Of a stretch of DNA of 48,843 nucleotides, positions 35,069 through 44,415 are shown one piece after another; within the stretch, counting starts at the first letter, position 1, and each line of letters starts with the position of its first letter. The stretch comes from an uncultured Clostridia bacterium (GTDB taxonomy: Bacteria; Bacillota; Clostridia; Christensenellales; DTU072). The DNA is taken from assembly GCA_944349735.1 (NCBI GenBank), contig CALVNM010000006.1:1-48843 (forward strand). Direction: 5' to 3'. Position numbers and translations under genes: made by a program. The notes beneath the pieces were generated by a model. That model did no database searches, was not told the origin of the DNA, and saw only the letters and a program-made list of their open reading frames with translations.

Positions 35069-36406
35069 ATGATTAAGAAATATTTTATTGAGACGTTCGG
35101 TTGTCAGATGAACGTACACGAATCCGAGAAGATATCGGGCATGCTCGAATCGCTTGATTTCGCTCCCGCAACTTCGCGCGAAGAGGCAGGGATAATAGTT
35201 TTCAATACCTGCTGCATCAGAGACACCGCAGAACAGAAGATCTCGGGTAATATCGGAGAAGTCAAAGCCCTTAAACGTGCGGATAAGTCGCGTATCGTTG
35301 CGGTTGTAGGATGTATGACTCAGCAAAAAGGTGCTGCAGAAGCGCTTGCCGCGAAGTTTCCTTTCGTAGATATCATACTCGGCACGTCCAATCTGTACGA
35401 ATTGCCAGCAAAAATCGTCGAACTTATCGAGCGCAGGGCGCGTCACAGAGGTAAGGTCGTTGCGGTATCTTTCGACGAAAAGCCGCCTATAGACGAGACC
35501 GTACCGGTAACGCGTACGTCTTATCCCAACGCGTGGGTAAACATCACTTACGGTTGTAATAATTTTTGCACCTATTGTATCGTTCCTTATGTTCGCGGCA
35601 GAGAACGTAGCCGCGAACCCGAAGCTATTCTCGGAGAGATACGTGCGCTTCTGTCAAACGGTTATAAGGAAATCACTCTCCTCGGACAGAACGTCGATTC
35701 CTACGGTAATGACCGTGCCGACGGATTCGGATTCGCAAAGCTGCTAAGGGAAATTGCGGCGATCGAGGGCAAATTCCGCTTGAGATTCATGACTTCGCAT
35801 CCCAAAGATCTCTCGGAAGAAGTAATATCCGTGATCGCGGAAACGCCGAATTTCTGTAAAAACATACATTTGCCCGTACAAGCGGGATCCGACAGGATAC
35901 TCAAGGCGATGAACCGTAAGTATGACCGCGCGTCGTATCTTAGACTGGTAGACACTATTCGCAGTTACATGCCCGAATGCGGTTTGACTACAGACATAAT
36001 GGTAGGTTTTCCGGGAGAAACCGAGGAAGATTTTCTCGATACCATGGATCTGACGAAACGCGTCAGATACCATAACGCGTTCACTTTCGTGTATTCGCCT
36101 CGCAAGGGTACGGTTGCGGCTTCCATGGCGGATCAGATACCTTACGCGGTAAAAAGAGATCGCATAACCCGTCTTATCGCCTTGCAAAACGCGATTACCG
36201 AGGAAATGAGCGGCGAATTCGTAGGGAAAACTTACGAAGTGTTGGCGGAAGACGCCCCCAAGCCCGGTAAATTGTGCGGCAGAACGGATTCCGGAAGGCT
36301 TGTCAATTTCAACGGAGATAAATCGCTTGTAGGCGAATTCCTGAATGTAAAGATTACCAAGAATAAAGCCTCCGCGCTTTACGGGGAGATAGAGAATAAT
36401 GGCTAA
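35069..36406 (+). CDS. miaB: tRNA-2-methylthio-N6-isopentenyladenosine synthase MiaB
   Basis: Radical-SAM methylthiotransferase that converts i6A37 to ms2i6A37 in tRNA. 445 residues. The N-terminal UPF0004 domain has three cluster Cys (TFGCQMNVHESEK, FNTCCIRD, VVGCMTQQ). The radical-SAM motif is C163xxxC167xxC170 (YGCNNFCTYCIVPYVRGRE). A C-terminal TRAM domain ends at about 445 (VLVN-type pattern RLVNFNG). miaA, which makes the i6A substrate, is in the same operon after mutS and mutL. The miaB-mutS-mutL-miaA order is common in Firmicutes. Confidence 0.96.
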   Translation: MIKKYFIETFGCQMNVHESEKISGMLESLDFAPATSREEAGIIVFNTCCIRDTAEQKISGNIGEVKALKRADKSRIVAVVGCMTQQKGAAEALAAKFPFVDIILGTSNLYELPAKIVELIERRARHRGKVVAVSFDEKPPIDETVPVTRTSYPNAWVNITYGCNNFCTYCIVPYVRGRERSREPEAILGEIRALLSNGYKEITLLGQNVDSYGNDRADGFGFAKLLREIAAIEGKFRLRFMTSHPKDLSEEVISVIAETPNFCKNIHLPVQAGSDRILKAMNRKYDRASYLRLVDTIRSYMPECGLTTDIMVGFPGETEEDFLDTMDLTKRVRYHNAFTFVYSPRKGTVAASMADQIPYAVKRDRITRLIALQNAITEEMSGEFVGKTYEVLAEDAPKPGKLCGRTDSGRLVNFNGDKSLVGEFLNVKITKNKASALYGEIENNG

Positions 36407-39059
36407 ATCGCAGAAGAAGAGTGATTCGCTGTCGCCGATGATGACTCATTATAAAGAGATCAAGGCGCAGTATCCGGATACCGTGCTCATGTACCGTCTC
36501 GGAGATTTTTACGAAATGTTTTTCGACGACGCGCTTGAGGTCAGTAAAATACTGGATCTGACTCTTACGGGCAGAGATTGCGGACTCGAGGAACGCGCTC
36601 CGATGTGCGGCGTTCCGTACCATGCCGTAGACGGATACATTGCGCGTTTGGTGAAATTCGGCAAAAAAGTAGCGATTTGCGAGCAGCTTACCGCGCCCGG
36701 CGATCAGAAAGGCATGGTAAAGCGAGACGTGATACGCGTTATTACTCCGGGTACCGTTACGGACGACGACATGCTCGACGCGACCGCTAACAGCTATCTT
36801 ATGTCCGTTTACAGGAGCAAAAGCGGTGAATTCGGTCTGGCGTGGGCGGATGTTTCTACGGGCGAAGTCAAGATATACGCGCCCGATAAGTCGGTCGAAC
36901 CGGAAGACATGGTTTTATCCGTGTCGCCGTCGGAAATAATAGCTAACGAGGCGGGCGCTGCGTATCTCAACGCTACCGATTCCGTCGCTCTCGGTAAATT
37001 GCCGCGTGCGGAGAGCTATTACGAATACGCTTTCAGTTCCGATAACGCCATCGATACCGTAACTTCCTTTTATAATATTTACAATTGTGCCGCGTTGGGC
37101 ATCGGATCCGATAATTCGGGAGTCAACGCGTTGGGCGCTTTGCTCAATTACGTTATTTCCACACAAAAGAGGAAGCTCGATCACTTTCTGACTCCGGTAA
37201 CGGTCAGGCACGGGAGCGGCATGTTCATAGATTATAACACCCGTCGGAATCTCGAACTTACCGAAACCATATTCGACAAAAGTAAGACGGGCAGTCTCCT
37301 GTGGGTACTCGACCACACGAGAACGAACATGGGCGCGCGCGCAATACGCCGCGCGGTCATTGAACCGCTTACCGACGCGGAAAGCATAAACAGAAGGCTC
37401 GATTCCGTCGAGGAACTTTACCGTGCTCCTGCCATGCGCGAAGCGCTCGGAGAAGCGCTGTCGAAAATACGCGATATAGAGAGATTGTGTAACAAGATAG
37501 CGTATAATTCCATAAATCCCAGGGAATGCCAGGCGGTAGGATATTCGTTAAATCAATTACCGTATATAAAAAGAGCGCTTGCAAAAGCAAGATCGAAAGC
37601 TCTCAAAGAACTTGTAGCGGAAATAGATCCGTTGGAGGCAGTAACGGACTGTCTCGAAAAAGCGCTCGTCGACACGCCGCCTGTTTCGCTTAAAGACGGA
37701 GGTGTGTTCCGCTCCGGTTATAACGAAGAACTCGATGCCTACCGCATGGCGCAGACATCCGCGCGTTCGTGGCTTGCGGAGTACGAAGCCAAGGAACGCG
37801 AAGCTACCGGTATCAAACAGCTCAAAGTAGGTTATAACAGAGTTTTCGGCTATTATATCGAAGTCTCCAACTCCAACCTTCCCATGGTTCCTTACCGTTT
37901 CGAGCGCAAGCAAACGCTGACGACGGGCGAACGTTACATCACGGACGAACTCAAGAAAATGGAAGAGGTGATACTCGGAGCCGAAGAAAAAGCTCTTAAT
38001 TTGGAAGAAAAACTTTACGGCGAGATAAAAAGATTGCTTGCCGACGTGATGCATGTTCTACAAAGAAACGCGCGCGCGATAGCCGAAGCCGATCTGTTGT
38101 ACTCCCTGGCTACGGCTGCGGCAAAAGGCAATTACTGCCGTCCTAAAATCAGACCGCTAGGTACGGATATAATAATCAAGAACGGAAGACATCCCGTCGT
38201 CGAGGCGTTGAAAGGCAGGAACGAATTCGTGCCCAACGACGCGGTGATGACCGACGATTCCGGCTTGCTCATCGTGACCGGTCCCAATATGGCGGGTAAA
38301 TCCACTTATATGCGGCAAGTAGCTCTTATTGTGCTGATGGCGCATATCGGATCTTTCGTTCCTGCCGACGAAGCGACGGTAGGGCTTGTGGACAGGATAT
38401 TCACACGAGTCGGAGCAAGCGATAACGTCGCTTACGGACAGTCGACTTTTATGGTCGAGATGACCGAAATGGCAAATATCCTAAACAACGCTACCGAAAA
38501 CAGCCTTCTCATACTCGACGAGATCGGTCGCGGAACTTCGACGTTGGACGGACTTTCGATAGCTTGGGCGATCGTCGAACATATATCGCTTAGGCTTAAA
38601 GCAAAGACGTTATTCGCAACGCATTATCACGAACTCAGCGAACTCGAGAACACTTTACCCGCTCTCAAGAACTATCACGTATTGATCAAAGATACGGGCG
38701 GAGAGATTACATTCTTATATAAGATCGCTCGCGGCGGTGCCAATAAGAGCTTCGGTATAGAAGTCGCGTCGCTAGCGGGAATCAGTCCCAAGATAATCGA
38801 ACGCGCCCGCTGTATAATGCGAGCGATCGAGAATTCCTCTGATGGCAGCATACGCGAGAAGGTGACTGCCATGCCGGGCGAAGACGCCGTTATCTCGGGA
38901 CAAATCGGACTTTTCCCCGAGGACGACAGATATTCCGCACTTGTCGGAGTACTCAACGATACCGATTGCGAATCGATCACGCCCATTCAGGCTCTTACGA
39001 TCCTGTCAAATCTTAAAGACATGGTGAAAAGCGACGCAAAGAAGCGTAAGAAAAAATAG
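36399..39059 (+). CDS. mutS: DNA mismatch repair protein MutS
   Basis: Mismatch-recognition ATPase, 886 residues. Mismatch-binding motif with Phe and Glu is GDFYEMFFDDA near residues 33-43. The C-terminal ABC ATPase has Walker A GPNMAGKSTYMRQ (about 628), the signature region SDNVAYGQSTFMVEM, and Walker B LLILDEIGRGTSTLDG. The long clamp/lever region between is helical. Overlaps miaB by 8 bases; ends with a basic tail (KSDAKKRKKK). Works with MutL encoded next. Confidence 0.97.
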   Translation: MAKSQKKSDSLSPMMTHYKEIKAQYPDTVLMYRLGDFYEMFFDDALEVSKILDLTLTGRDCGLEERAPMCGVPYHAVDGYIARLVKFGKKVAICEQLTAPGDQKGMVKRDVIRVITPGTVTDDDMLDATANSYLMSVYRSKSGEFGLAWADVSTGEVKIYAPDKSVEPEDMVLSVSPSEIIANEAGAAYLNATDSVALGKLPRAESYYEYAFSSDNAIDTVTSFYNIYNCAALGIGSDNSGVNALGALLNYVISTQKRKLDHFLTPVTVRHGSGMFIDYNTRRNLELTETIFDKSKTGSLLWVLDHTRTNMGARAIRRAVIEPLTDAESINRRLDSVEELYRAPAMREALGEALSKIRDIERLCNKIAYNSINPRECQAVGYSLNQLPYIKRALAKARSKALKELVAEIDPLEAVTDCLEKALVDTPPVSLKDGGVFRSGYNEELDAYRMAQTSARSWLAEYEAKEREATGIKQLKVGYNRVFGYYIEVSNSNLPMVPYRFERKQTLTTGERYITDELKKMEEVILGAEEKALNLEEKLYGEIKRLLADVMHVLQRNARAIAEADLLYSLATAAAKGNYCRPKIRPLGTDIIIKNGRHPVVEALKGRNEFVPNDAVMTDDSGLLIVTGPNMAGKSTYMRQVALIVLMAHIGSFVPADEATVGLVDRIFTRVGASDNVAYGQSTFMVEMTEMANILNNATENSLLILDEIGRGTSTLDGLSIAWAIVEHISLRLKAKTLFATHYHELSELENTLPALKNYHVLIKDTGGEITFLYKIARGGANKSFGIEVASLAGISPKIIERARCIMRAIENSSDGSIREKVTAMPGEDAVISGQIGLFPEDDRYSALVGVLNDTDCESITPIQALTILSNLKDMVKSDAKKRKKK

Positions 39060-39099
39060 TATTTCGTTATAAATCCTTATTATATTGAGGACAAAGCTC

Positions 39100-41070
39100 A
39101 TGAAGATAAACATACTCGACAGCAGCGTATATAACAGGATCTCAGCGGGTGAAGTCGTGGAGAATCCGGCGTCGGTAGTCAAAGAACTCGTGGAAAATGC
39201 GATCGACGCCGGCGCTACTGCAATTTCCGTGCGCATAGAGGACGGCGGCATCAAATACATCGAAGTCACCGATAACGGATGCGGTATAGAACGGGACGAA
39301 CTTCCTAAAGCCATACTCGCGCATGCTACGAGTAAAATTGAACAGGCGGAAGATCTTAACATTATTTCCACGTTAGGGTTCAGAGGCGAAGCGTTGGCGT
39401 CGGTCGCCGCGGTATCGGACTTCGAGATACTTACGCTTGCCGCAGGCGAAGATTGCGGCAGTTTGCTCAAAGCTAAAGACGGCGTCGTAACGGTAAGCGA
39501 CGCTGCATGCAGCGCCGGCACTTCAGTGAGGGTACGCAATCTTTTCTACAACACTCCCGCGCGTTATAAATTCCTTTCTTCGAAAACGACCGAGGAAAGC
39601 TATATATCCAGATATATCTTCCAATTTATATTGTCGAATCCGGATATTGCCATAGATTACCGCGCCGACGGAGAGCCTGTATATACCTCTTCCGGAACAG
39701 GTATGGCGAGCGCGGTCGAATCCGTGTTCATGCCGAAAATAGCCGACAATCTGATAGAACTTATACCGTCTCGGAATACTGCGGGCATCGATGTGAGCGG
39801 TTATATCAGCGCGCCTTGCGTATTCAAGAACAACAGAACTCAGCAAACCGTGGTCCTGAACGGAAGGATCGTATACGACCAGACCATCTCGGCTACGGTG
39901 CAGAACGCTTACGGTGAAAGACTTATGAACCGGTGTTTTCCGATATTCGTGCTGAACATAATAATGCCTTTCGACGAAGTAGACGTCAATGTGCATCCCA
40001 ATAAAAAGGAAGTTCGTTTCTGCAATCCGCGCAAAGTGTATTCGGCGATATACCATACAGTCAAACAGGCGCTCGAACGCTATGAGGGAGATCTGCGCGA
40101 GGAACTGACATCCGGACTTGTTCAGGGAAGTTCAGTGTCATGTTCCGTTGACTCGACCGCTGAAAAACGTAATAAGGTAACTTCCGATAATGAAAAGCAG
40201 GCTTGCGCCGTTGAACGCTGCGGAAACATCGAATTTACGGGTGGTAATACGCCCTCGAGACCCGGGATGAGTCTCGGCGAAGCGCTCGAACTTGTGAGAG
40301 GCAGCCGCGACAAGTATCCGGATAAGGTTTCTTTTAAAGAGCCATGCGAAGTAAGCGTCGATACTAACGGGGTAAGATACGATTCTGCGATCGTATCAGA
40401 CGTTGCCTTGAATAAAGTCGCTACCGGCGTAACCTCGCCGTCGCTGTCCGAACAGGAAAGCTTTTTCGGAAAGTCCGTTGACGTCGGCGATGTAAAGACC
40501 TACCGAGTCGTAGGACAGCTTTTCGCCACGTACCTCGTGATCGAATGCGGCGATAAAGTTCTTTTTATAGACCAGCATGCAATGCACGAACGTATATTGT
40601 TCGACGCTTTCATGCAGGAACTTGCTTCCTCTGAAGTTGCCGTACAGCCTTTGATGATACCTTATATATATGAGGCCGACGCACATACAGTTGCTGTTTT
40701 GCTCTCTAACAAAGACCTTATGACCGAGTCAGGATTCGAGATCGAGGCATTCGGTAAAAACTCCGTCAAGATTTCTTCCGTTCCCGCGGCTTTGGGAAAC
40801 GTCGATCTCGGAGTGATGCTTACGGAAATATCGGAGGCTTTAGTTTCAGGAAAAAATAGCGTTTCCGACAGACTCGGCAGAGACAGACTGGCTACGGCCG
40901 CATGTAAAGCCGCCATAAAAGGCGGAGACGCCATGAGCGACGAACAGATCAAGCTCGTCATGGATTATTTTGCCGCAGGCAACATGCCGCTGCAATGCCC
41001 GCACGGCAGACCGACGGCAATAGTGTACAGCCGTTACGAATTCGAAAAGCTTTTCAGGAGAAAAGTATGA
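39100..41070 (+). CDS. mutL: DNA mismatch repair endonuclease MutL
   Basis: GHKL ATPase and latent nicking endonuclease of mismatch repair, 656 residues. N-terminal ATP-binding motifs: E in VVKELVENAIDAG, DNGCGI, GFRGEALASVAAV. C-terminal endonuclease motifs: DQHAMHERILFD (family DQHAxxExxxxE, with the last Glu replaced by Asp), ATAACKAAIKGGD and QCPHGRPTAI. A variable linker spans about 330-460. ATG 39100 is chosen over TTG 39085 because GAGGA lies between them, 8 bases upstream of the ATG. miaA overlaps its stop (ATGA). Confidence 0.96.
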   Translation: MKINILDSSVYNRISAGEVVENPASVVKELVENAIDAGATAISVRIEDGGIKYIEVTDNGCGIERDELPKAILAHATSKIEQAEDLNIISTLGFRGEALASVAAVSDFEILTLAAGEDCGSLLKAKDGVVTVSDAACSAGTSVRVRNLFYNTPARYKFLSSKTTEESYISRYIFQFILSNPDIAIDYRADGEPVYTSSGTGMASAVESVFMPKIADNLIELIPSRNTAGIDVSGYISAPCVFKNNRTQQTVVLNGRIVYDQTISATVQNAYGERLMNRCFPIFVLNIIMPFDEVDVNVHPNKKEVRFCNPRKVYSAIYHTVKQALERYEGDLREELTSGLVQGSSVSCSVDSTAEKRNKVTSDNEKQACAVERCGNIEFTGGNTPSRPGMSLGEALELVRGSRDKYPDKVSFKEPCEVSVDTNGVRYDSAIVSDVALNKVATGVTSPSLSEQESFFGKSVDVGDVKTYRVVGQLFATYLVIECGDKVLFIDQHAMHERILFDAFMQELASSEVAVQPLMIPYIYEADAHTVAVLLSNKDLMTESGFEIEAFGKNSVKISSVPAALGNVDLGVMLTEISEALVSGKNSVSDRLGRDRLATAACKAAIKGGDAMSDEQIKLVMDYFAAGNMPLQCPHGRPTAIVYSRYEFEKLFRRKV

Positions 41071-41999
41071 TGATAATCATAGGCGGAGCGACCGCGACCG
41101 GTAAAAGCGCGCTTGCTGCAAGGCTTGCGTCGCATATAGGCGGCGAATTGGTTTCCGCAGATTCTATGCAGATATATCGCGGTATGGACATCGGTACCGC
41201 GAAGGACACGGAGTCTAATGTGACCTTAAATATGATCGACGTCGTTTCGCCGAATAAACCGTTCACGGTCGTGGATTACCGCGCAATGGCTACGGAAGTC
41301 ATACGCGATATTTCGTCTCGCGGCAAAGATTCTATAGTCGTGGGCGGCACGGGTTTATATATTGATTCTTTATTATATAATATGGAATACGGCGGAAGCG
41401 GAAAATCCGATCCCGAGCTTATGGAGAAGCTGCGCGCGGAATTGAGCGAACGCGGTGCTGAATATATGCACGCTAAGCTTAAAGAACTCGATCCCGTTAC
41501 GGCAAGCAAAGTGCATTTCAATAATACCGTCAGAGTTCTTCGCGCTTTATATGTGGCTCTCGACACCGGTAAGCCGATCTCCGCGCAGAAAGCCGAACTC
41601 GATCCGATAGAACCTTTCAAGCTTTTCGTATTGACCGAAGACCGTGCCGTTCTGCGCGAGCGGATAGCCGTCCGAGTGGACCGAATGCTTGAAGCCGGAT
41701 TGGAATCGGAGATCAGACGGCTGATCGGAAGCGGCTGCGATTTCACCATGCAGTCCATGCAGGCGATCGGCTATAAGGAATGGGCGGATTATTTGGAAGG
41801 TAAATGTACGCTCGGCGAAGTGCGCGAGAAAATTATCGCAAACACGCGTGCGTATGCCAAGCGTCAGGAAACGTGGTTCAATAACCGTTATAAGGCGATT
41901 GCAGTGAAAATTTCCGCGGCTGAATTTCGCGCGGATCCCGATAAGGTCCTCGAACTTATCGGCAACACTCCATATATAACGGGAAACACCCGAACGTAA
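41067..41999 (+). CDS. miaA: tRNA dimethylallyltransferase MiaA
   Basis: Transfers dimethylallyl from DMAPP to N6 of A37, making i6A that MiaB then methylthiolates. 310 residues; the P-loop is GGATATGKSALA at the N-terminus, followed by DSMQIYRGMDIGTAK, GGTGLYIDSLLY, and the Asp/Thr active-site region. ATG 41067 overlaps the mutL stop, with AGGAG 6 bases upstream; the open frame begins earlier, inside mutL, but the extension is not family-like. DMAPP comes from the MEP pathway seen at 2056-5360. Confidence 0.96.
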   Translation: MMIIIGGATATGKSALAARLASHIGGELVSADSMQIYRGMDIGTAKDTESNVTLNMIDVVSPNKPFTVVDYRAMATEVIRDISSRGKDSIVVGGTGLYIDSLLYNMEYGGSGKSDPELMEKLRAELSERGAEYMHAKLKELDPVTASKVHFNNTVRVLRALYVALDTGKPISAQKAELDPIEPFKLFVLTEDRAVLRERIAVRVDRMLEAGLESEIRRLIGSGCDFTMQSMQAIGYKEWADYLEGKCTLGEVREKIIANTRAYAKRQETWFNNRYKAIAVKISAAEFRADPDKVLELIGNTPYITGNTRT

Positions 42000-42041
42000 A
42001 TTAACGATTTCAACGGAAAATCGTAAAAGGGAATAATATTT

Positions 42042-43274
42042 ATGCTATCAGTTCAGGAAATAATCAAAAACGCCGAAAGTGCTTCCGAGTCCTTGTTCAG
42101 GCTTATAGACGAAGATATCTCCGTTTATAATCAGAAAAAAGTTCTCGACGCTTTCCGCGAATGTAAGGTGTCGTATCATCATTTCAACCCGACCACCGGA
42201 TACGCATACGACGATGCAGGCAGAGAAAAGCTTGCGGAAGTATTCGCCAAAGTTTTCGGCGCGGAGAAAGCCATTGTTTCGCCCAATATTGTTTCGGGTA
42301 CGCACGCGCTCACTATCGCTCTTTTCGGGTTGCTTAAAGCGGGAGATGTTCTCGTAGGCGCTACCGGCGCGCCGTATGACACGTTGCAGGAGGTTATCGA
42401 AGGCGAAAATAACGGCTCATTACGCGATTACGGGATAAAATATAAGGAATTTGCGTTAAAAAACGACAAAATCGATATCGAAAGCGTTTCCGCATATCTG
42501 CGCGAACATAAACCTGCCGTTGTAATGATAACGCGTTCGCGCGGATACTCCTGGCGCGACGCTCTTAGCGTTGAGGAGATCGGTGAAGCCGTAAATGCGT
42601 TCCGCCAAGCTTATGCGGGCGTTACAGTGCTCGTAGACAACTGTTACGGCGAATTTGTGGAGAAAACCGAACCCACCGAAGTCGGTGCAGATGTGATAGC
42701 CGGCTCTCTCATTAAAAATCCCGGAGGCGGACTCGCGCCCACGGGCGGATATATTGCAGGCAAAGCCGATCCCGTCATCCGCATAGGCTATAGGCTCACT
42801 GCGCCGTCGATAGGCACCGAAGTAGGCTCTTATTATCAGTCGTATATGCCGTTTTTCGAAGGACTTTTCTTCGCGCCTTCTGTGGTGGCTAACGCGTTGA
42901 AAGGCGCAATACTTGCTTCTACAGCGCTCGAGTCGCTGGGATACGAAGTCAAGCCGGCGGTAGGAGAGATGCCGAGGGATATAATCTGTTCCGTAAAGTT
43001 CAATGCGCGCGAACCGATGATATCGTTCATTCAGGGAATACAATATGCGTCTCCGGTCGAATCCTACGCAACGCCGGAGCCTTGGGCGATGCCGGGATAC
43101 GACGACGAAGTGATAATGGCGGCAGGTACTTTCGTGCAGGGCGCTTCGATAGAATTATCGTCAGACGCTCCCGTAAGAGAGCCGTATATAGCTTATCTTC
43201 AGGGCGGACTAACGTATCAACATTGCAAAATCGCGCTTTCGGAGTGCTTGGGCAGGATCCTTAAGACGCGATAG
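42042..43274 (+). CDS. ynbB: YnbB-type PLP-dependent lyase-like protein
   Basis: 410-residue fold-type I PLP protein of the family annotated as aluminium-resistance protein or methionine gamma-lyase family. Family motifs: FNPTTGYAYDDAGREKLA, VSPNIVSGTHALTIAL, TRSRGYSWRDALSVEEI, and PLP lysine K225 in GSLIKNPGGGLAPTGGY. The real substrate is unknown. In Bacillus it follows miaA and hfq; here no hfq lies between. AAAGGG lies upstream of the ATG. It closes the plus-strand chromosomal block, with a strong terminator 41 bases after its stop. Confidence 0.88.
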   Translation: MLSVQEIIKNAESASESLFRLIDEDISVYNQKKVLDAFRECKVSYHHFNPTTGYAYDDAGREKLAEVFAKVFGAEKAIVSPNIVSGTHALTIALFGLLKAGDVLVGATGAPYDTLQEVIEGENNGSLRDYGIKYKEFALKNDKIDIESVSAYLREHKPAVVMITRSRGYSWRDALSVEEIGEAVNAFRQAYAGVTVLVDNCYGEFVEKTEPTEVGADVIAGSLIKNPGGGLAPTGGYIAGKADPVIRIGYRLTAPSIGTEVGSYYQSYMPFFEGLFFAPSVVANALKGAILASTALESLGYEVKPAVGEMPRDIICSVKFNAREPMISFIQGIQYASPVESYATPEPWAMPGYDDEVIMAAGTFVQGASIELSSDAPVREPYIAYLQGGLTYQHCKIALSECLGRILKTR

Positions 43275-43315
43275 CGTGCCTTAAGTTCGCAAGTTTCGCA
43301 GGTTAACTGAAGGGG

Positions 43316-43346
43316 AAAACGGCAATTTTTTGCCGTTTTTCGTTTA
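43316..43346 (+). terminator. Rho-independent terminator after ynbB
   Basis: Perfect 10-bp stem AAAACGGCAA / TTGCCGTTTT (43316-43325 with 43330-43339), TTTT loop, and T-rich tail TCGTTT. It ends the miaB-ynbB operon and marks the left border of the AT-rich accessory region. Confidence 0.88.
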
Positions 43347-43627
43347 ATACAAGCCAAATTGAGAATAGGGGAATACTTAATGTAAAAATTTTATTCGATC
43401 ATGTATAATCTTACGCACAATAGTCATAATAATAACATAATCGGTGAAACAAGAAAGATTTACACGAAAATAAGATTTTCGAGTGAATGTGTTTTGCCGG
43501 TTATTTTTTTGAGAATAAGCGGCAAAATTTTTTTACGACTGAATATATTTTCCAATCAAAACGGGAAAAGTTTATAATTAAATAAATCTTATTTTTATAA
43601 ATGCACACGTAAAAAACGAGATATTTA

Positions 43628-43643
43628 TCTATTCGCAAAATAC
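43628..43643 (-). repeat. 16-bp repeat copy 1 (inverted)
   Basis: The minus strand reads ...TATTTTGCGAATAGAT, identical over 16 bases (with one edge base uncertain) to the plus strand at 44261-44276. The two copies are about 620 bp apart in opposite orientation. Confidence 0.6.
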
Positions 43644-43735
43644 AAAAAATTATTGCATTTTTATTAGCGCAGACGAGAAAATTCGGTGAACGGGGATAAC
43701 TCTCTACGGTATCATTACATCGGTAACACGTGAAA

Positions 43736-43978
43736 TTAGAAAACATAATTCTTTTGTAAAAAGTCAGTCAGCAAAAAATATAAATCCGCTTCATCGATTT
43801 TGTTTATGTCAAATAATGATGATATGATTGAAACGAAAATCTGATACGCGGGTTCCGTGCGGACAAAATGTGCCAAAGGTTTGTGATGACGCTTATCATC
43901 GGATGTCGTATTACCGATGCGGGAATAATATAGAAAAAAATAGGAACACTTTATATTGATTGTTTCCGGTTGAAACAA
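43736..43978 (-). pseudogene. Possible small gene or C-terminal gene remnant
   Basis: An 80-codon minus-strand frame with coding-like composition in its last 45 codons (KPLAHFVRTEPAYQIFVSII then a mixed charged/aromatic tail). No ATG: the only start candidate is TTG at 43978, and the frame opens only a few codons further up after a TAA. No ribosome site. It is probably a decayed remnant, or chance. I do not recognise a family. Confidence 0.25.
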
Positions 43979-44260
43979 ACCTGAATTTATACGTGTTTAT
44001 AAGCAGAAGTCATGTGCCGAACCGCGATAAAATTTGCTCAGAAAAACGGTAAATTTTTTTCCGCCGAAAGCTCTCATCGCATTCTACGGGCAAAACAATT
44101 TTTCGTTTTCAAAGCGTGCAACTGTAAGAATTATAATTCACAAAAATTTTTTTACTCGTGCCGTCGCGCGTCAGAATTGCCGCTCGGATCGATTACGCAA
44201 AATTTGTCGATCGGCGATCGGGCCGAGCAGAGCGGATTGCTTTACGGAATTGAGGATAAA

Positions 44261-44276
44261 TATTTTGCGAATAGAT
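44261..44276 (+). repeat. 16-bp repeat copy 2
   Basis: TATTTTGCGAATAGAT, the partner of the inverted copy at 43628-43643. The core TTTTGCGAATA also forms each arm of the palindrome 86 bases further right. Confidence 0.65.
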
Positions 44277-44361
44277 TTTTGAAAATTCTCAAAAATTACG
44301 AATTTTAAGATTTTACCGAAATTCCAAAGTAAATTTTGAAAATCTTAACTCCCCTACACTC

Positions 44362-44397
44362 TATTTATTCGCAAAACTGTTGTTTTGCGAATAAATA
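44362..44397. repeat. Perfect 16-bp palindrome with 4-base loop
   Basis: TATTTATTCGCAAAAC (44362-44377), TGTT, GTTTTGCGAATAAATA (44382-44397). It lies 18 bases beyond the 3' end of the minus-strand cassette. As RNA it would be a stable hairpin ending that transcript, although no T-run follows on the minus strand. Its arms carry the TTTTGCGAATA core found at two other places in the region, so it may equally be a protein-binding site. Confidence 0.8.
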
Positions 44398-44415
44398 TTT
44401 TCTAAATTGTCCCAA

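Larger units (their letters stand above)
43347..44415. other. AT-rich intergenic region at the chromosome/element border
   Basis: About 1.07 kb with clearly lower GC than either side and no convincing intact gene. It contains three sites with a TTTTGCGAATA core (one as a perfect palindrome), a possible minus-strand gene remnant at 43736-43978, and runs of A or T. Short open frames on the plus strand at 44012-44308 have weak coding character. Candidate contents are an attachment site, regulatory sites, or a replication origin of the element to the right; none is proven. Confidence 0.6.

Noticed and set aside
42004..42024. Small hairpin (ACGATTT/AAATCGT) between miaA and ynbB
   Set aside because: Only 7 bp, no T-run in either direction; likely chance.
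43281..43308. Possible dif/XerCD-like 28-base site near the end of ynbB
   Set aside because: It has GTTAACT at one end but the arms do not match Firmicutes dif consensus or each other.
43501..43746. 81-codon minus-strand open frame
   Set aside because: Composition is that of random AT-rich DNA (Lys, Ile, Phe, Tyr runs). It starts inside the end of the 43736-43978 frame and has no ribosome site.
44012..44308. Overlapping short plus-strand open frames (also 44034-44282) in the AT-rich border
   Set aside because: Two frames of equal quality overlap, start codons lack ribosome sites, and composition follows the AT-rich background; no family recognised.
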